From: Candidatus Fermentithermobacillaceae bacterium
Lineage (GTDB): Bacteria > Bacillota > Sulfobacillia > Fermentithermobacillales > Fermentithermobacillaceae
Reading direction: 5' to 3'
Assembly: GCA_012842105.1 (NCBI GenBank)
Contig: DUTL01000152.1
Span: 1 to 8,639 of the forward strand
DNA length: 8,639 bases
The translations under genes were made by a program, and so were the position numbers. Positions 6,472 through 8,639 of this stretch are shown here, piece after piece; within the stretch, counting starts at the first letter, position 1, and each line of letters starts with the position of its first letter. Below the pieces are notes generated by a model. That model was not told the origin of the DNA. It saw only the letters and a program-made list of their open reading frames with translations, and made no database searches.

Positions 6472-8058
6472 TTGTTCCTGCGTTACTGTTGCAATTCGAT
6501 TGGCCCCATCCCAGCCTATGGAAACGCCCAGGAATTCTCCCACGTACCGCAGCGGGACCATGGTGCGGTTGTTTCGGATAACGGGCACAGTGTCCATAGT
6601 GTGTTTTTCTCCGTTTACTTCTATGGCCGGGTTGCCGATTACAAGTTTTACGCTGGACTCACCGTTTGCAATGGTAACCTGATACCGCGCGGGATCCCAG
6701 TCAACCTCTGCGCCAATGGCTTCGCTGATTGCCCTAACGGGGACCATTGTGCGGTTGTTGCTATCAATATAAGGAGCCGAGTCAAGGAACAGAGGGACAT
6801 TGTTAACCACAACACCTACATGTCCGGGCTTGCCTGCGTATATGTCAGTGTACCCGTATATGAGATACTGCTCACGCTGCCGCTTGAACTGCTCCAGTTC
6901 TGCTCTGTACCGACTTTCAATCTCCTGGGGCGAGAGTTTCTGCTCAAGCCATTGTCCCACTCGGTTAGTGCCCATTACTTTGTCGAACATTACAATGTCT
7001 GAACCGCTTTTGGGCACAGTAAAGTTATTGAGTTGCCTGGCATAAGCCAAAGCGTAAAGCCCTGTTTTGGCCGGGTTGAACGTGTGGTAGTCAGTGATTT
7101 TCAGCCGCACGCCGCCCTGGCTTCCCTTATTTTCCGGGATGAACTCAACTCCTGGCAGATGCGCGCCGTTAAGCATCCCGGCAAAGCGGCTTGAATCGAT
7201 ACCCGCTCCGCCTATCCACTTAAACTTGTCATCTTGACGAATACCGGTTCCTTCGCCAAGCCCGGTAGCCATGTATCCAAATACTGAGTCGATATCGGGT
7301 ATGTTAGGTGATGTCGGAACCCACTCAAGCCCTGTATCCTGGTAGATCATGTCACGGGTATAGCCTTCCATGGGTACTACCCTCAAGTTAACGCCGATGT
7401 TTCGGTTGAAGAAGCGGGCCAGTTCACCCACTGTCATTCCGTGGGCCATGGGCAGGTTGTCGATTCCCACAAAGGTCTGGTAGTAATCTTCAAGCACCGG
7501 CGCTTCCACAATTTCACATCCAACCGGATTAGGCCTGTCGAGCACTATGACGGTTTTGCCGCATTCTTTGGCCGCTTCCATAGCGCATCTCAGGGTAGAG
7601 ATATATGTATAGGTACGGGAGCCTATGTCTTGTACGTCGTAGAGAAGGACATCGATGCCTTCAAGCATGTCTCCGGTAGGCTTGCGGGTAGGGCCGTACA
7701 GGCTGTAAACAGGGATATTAAGGGTGGGGTGGATGTAAGATTCAACCCAGGCTCCTGCTACGGCTGTGCCGTCAATCCCATGTTCAGGCCCATAGAGGGC
7801 TACCAGATTCACCGCCGGATCGCTGGCAAGCACGTCTATGGTGCTTTGCCCCTGGCTGTTGACTCCGCTTTGATTGGTAATGAGCCCTACCCGTTTTCCT
7901 TCGATGAGGTGGTGGTAGCGGCTGTACAATACCTCATTGCCCAGCCTGAACTCAAAAAGCCGGGGTTTGTGGTTTTGGCTGCTTTGTGCTTGAACAGGCG
8001 CACTCAAAGGTGAGAGCAATACCGCTGCAAGCGTTACTAAGATAAATGTTTTGCGCAT
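6469..8058 (-). CDS. Secreted DUF1343/NamZ-like exo-beta-N-acetylmuramidase with C-terminal copper-amine-oxidase-N-like repeats
   Basis: This 529-residue protein begins with a signal peptide, MRKTFILVTLAAVLLSPLSA, likely cut after PVQA, so it is exported. Residues of about 35-400 are a DUF1343 domain. Visible blocks are ITNQSGV (60-66), LYGPEHGIDG (88-97), YDVQDIGSRTYTY (140-152), LDRPNP (173-178) and SPNIPD (250-255). The characterised relative NamZ removes terminal MurNAc from peptidoglycan fragments, and the Glu in GPEHG is a likely active-site residue. After a charged linker rich in Glu, Arg and Gln, residues of about 413-525 form two copper-amine-oxidase-N-like repeats, each with NNRTMVP(V/L)R (434-442 and 496-504), a domain found in many exported Clostridia proteins and probably used for wall attachment or binding. 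Start is ATG 8056-8058 with AAAGGAG seven bases upstream; an ATG 15 codons earlier would spoil the signal peptide. The substrate here is inferred. Confidence 0.88.
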   Translation of the reverse strand: MRKTFILVTLAAVLLSPLSAPVQAQSSQNHKPRLFEFRLGNEVLYSRYHHLIEGKRVGLITNQSGVNSQGQSTIDVLASDPAVNLVALYGPEHGIDGTAVAGAWVESYIHPTLNIPVYSLYGPTRKPTGDMLEGIDVLLYDVQDIGSRTYTYISTLRCAMEAAKECGKTVIVLDRPNPVGCEIVEAPVLEDYYQTFVGIDNLPMAHGMTVGELARFFNRNIGVNLRVVPMEGYTRDMIYQDTGLEWVPTSPNIPDIDSVFGYMATGLGEGTGIRQDDKFKWIGGAGIDSSRFAGMLNGAHLPGVEFIPENKGSQGGVRLKITDYHTFNPAKTGLYALAYARQLNNFTVPKSGSDIVMFDKVMGTNRVGQWLEQKLSPQEIESRYRAELEQFKRQREQYLIYGYTDIYAGKPGHVGVVVNNVPLFLDSAPYIDSNNRTMVPVRAISEAIGAEVDWDPARYQVTIANGESSVKLVIGNPAIEVNGEKHTMDTVPVIRNNRTMVPLRYVGEFLGVSIGWDGANRIATVTQEQ

Positions 8059-8191
8059 ATCCTGTCTCCTTTTGTCGTGTTCTCTGATGTTTTGACGCTG
8101 CAAGAGTGTGCCAGGTTCCAGCTTGTCCGCGTCTGCTAAGGGAACCCGAGGCTCGATTGGCCAACCTTATAAATTCTTACCTCAGGTTCCT
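8059..8191 (-). promoter_or_regulatory. Leader of the DUF1343 gene with competing inverted repeats
   Basis: No gene is seen in this part of the gap. On the minus strand GGAACCTGAGG (8180-8190) can pair with CCTCGGGTTCC (8141-8151) through eleven positions, one of them a G-U pair, with a 28-base loop. A second GGAACCTG copy (8112-8119) could pair with the same middle strand, so the two hairpins exclude each other. That is the form of a leader switch, but no known riboswitch or T-box consensus fits, and there is no T-run. The AAAGGAG ribosome site of the DUF1343 gene lies at the 3' end of the leader (8066-8072). Confidence 0.35.
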
Positions 8192-8227
8192 GCCTCCAAG
8201 TGTAGTTACGCCTCCAAGTGTATCTAC
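8192..8227. repeat. 18-base tandem duplication across the pyroglutamyl peptidase stop codon
   Basis: Two 18-base units, 8192-8209 and 8210-8227, both start GCCTCCAAGTGTA and end TAC, and match at 16 of 18 positions. On the minus strand the gene's TAG stop (8224-8226) lies in the first unit met. The following unit is non-coding. Confidence 0.85.
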
Positions 8228-8639
8228 GAAACACTCACAGCGACTATAGTCTCAAGCGCTTGCACAATCATCTCCTCAGACATGCTTGGTAACGGCGGTT
8301 TATCAATTACCTGCTCCGGAAGATACGGGACGTGAATGAACCCAACTTTGATCGGCAGCCGGTTAGCCGCTACGAAGTGGCTGGTTGCATAGAAAACGTG
8401 GTTGCATACGTAGGTGCCGGCAGTGTACGAAACAAAAGCGGGTACTTTGCTGTTGTTGAGTTCTTCAACTATTTTGCGTACCGGAAGCGTGGACCAGTAT
8501 GCGGTGGGCCCGTCGGCGGCTATTGCAGAATCTATGGGCCGGTTTCCCTCGTTGTCCGGTATTTTGGCATCGTCGATGTTCACAGCAAGACGCTCTACAC
8601 GGATGGCGTGAGTGCCGCCTGCTTGCCCTACGCTAATCA
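8224..8639 (-). CDS. pcp: Pyroglutamyl-peptidase I, C-terminal part; 5' end outside the window
   Basis: The minus frame is open from the window edge to a TAG at 8224-8226 and gives about 138 residues of a family usually 200-215 long. It starts ISVGQAGG, then HAIRVERLAVNIDDAKIPDN, the conserved middle of C15 cysteine peptidases. All three catalytic residues are visible: Glu in RVER (codon 8593-8595), Cys in SYTAGTYVCNH (codon 8404-8406) and His in VGFIHVPYLPEQ (codon 8332-8334). The enzyme removes N-terminal pyroglutamate from peptides in the cytosol. It lies 165 bases upstream of the secreted muramidase-like gene on the same strand. A joint role in reusing peptides or wall material is possible but not shown. 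A GTG at 8581-8583 is in frame, but conserved sequence continues past it, so it is not the start. Confidence 0.93.
   Translation of the reverse strand, partial: ISVGQAGGTHAIRVERLAVNIDDAKIPDNEGNRPIDSAIAADGPTAYWSTLPVRKIVEELNNSKVPAFVSYTAGTYVCNHVFYATSHFVAANRLPIKVGFIHVPYLPEQVIDKPPLPSMSEEMIVQALETIVAVSVS

Noticed and set aside
7441..8013. 190-codon open frame on the plus strand opposite the DUF1343 gene
   Set aside because: It is antisense to a clearly conserved coding region, shows no family motif, and has no convincing ribosome site.
8059..8103. DUF1343 protein starting 15 codons earlier
   Set aside because: It would put a charged stretch before the signal peptide, and the later ATG has AAAGGAG at good spacing.
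8105..8151. T-box leader or tRNA-like element near GGTTCC/GGAACC
   Set aside because: The AGCTGGAACCTGG segment lacks the T-box TGGNACCGCG sequence, there is no terminator, and no cloverleaf can be drawn.

Overview
The window looks like chromosomal DNA of an anaerobic, Gram-positive, Clostridia-type bacterium (a Peptococcaceae or Moorella-like lineage would fit). The reasons are strong AGGAGG-type ribosome sites, G+C of about one half by eye, an oxygen-sensitive two-subunit class I fumarase, a short malic enzyme, and a secreted enzyme carrying the copper-amine-oxidase-N-like repeats common in that group. The genus is an inference and was not tested.

Left block, plus strand (1-3133): the 3' end of an aspartase-type lyase gene, then both subunits of an iron-sulfur class I fumarase, then a malic enzyme. 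The last three are packed tightly, and the malic enzyme's Shine-Dalgarno lies inside the last codons of the fumarase beta gene. Read as a pathway: aspartate to fumarate plus ammonia, fumarate to malate, malate to pyruvate plus CO2 with NAD(P)H.

Convergent junction (3134-3321): filled by a composite palindromic repeat with several arms built on a GGGACGG core.

Right block, minus strand (3322-8639), in transcription order: pyroglutamyl peptidase I (its 5' end lies outside the window), a secreted DUF1343/NamZ-type muramidase-like protein with two C-terminal copper-amine-oxidase-N-like repeats, a second copy of the palindromic repeat, then trkA and trkH, the regulatory and membrane subunits of a K+ uptake system.

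The most unusual signal is the dispersed repeat. Five arms in two intergenic sites share a core close to TGACACATYGGGGACGG followed by a CTAAATGTTTCA-like half. They are arranged head to head like REP/REPIN or MITE elements. In two different genes (malic enzyme and the DUF1343 protein) the TGA stop codon is itself the first three bases of a repeat arm. No CRISPR array, tRNA, rRNA, phage gene or transposase gene was seen. No gap between genes exceeds about 190 bases. Apart from the repeats and the fusion protein, the gene content is ordinary metabolism and ion transport, and I see no convincing new multi-gene system.
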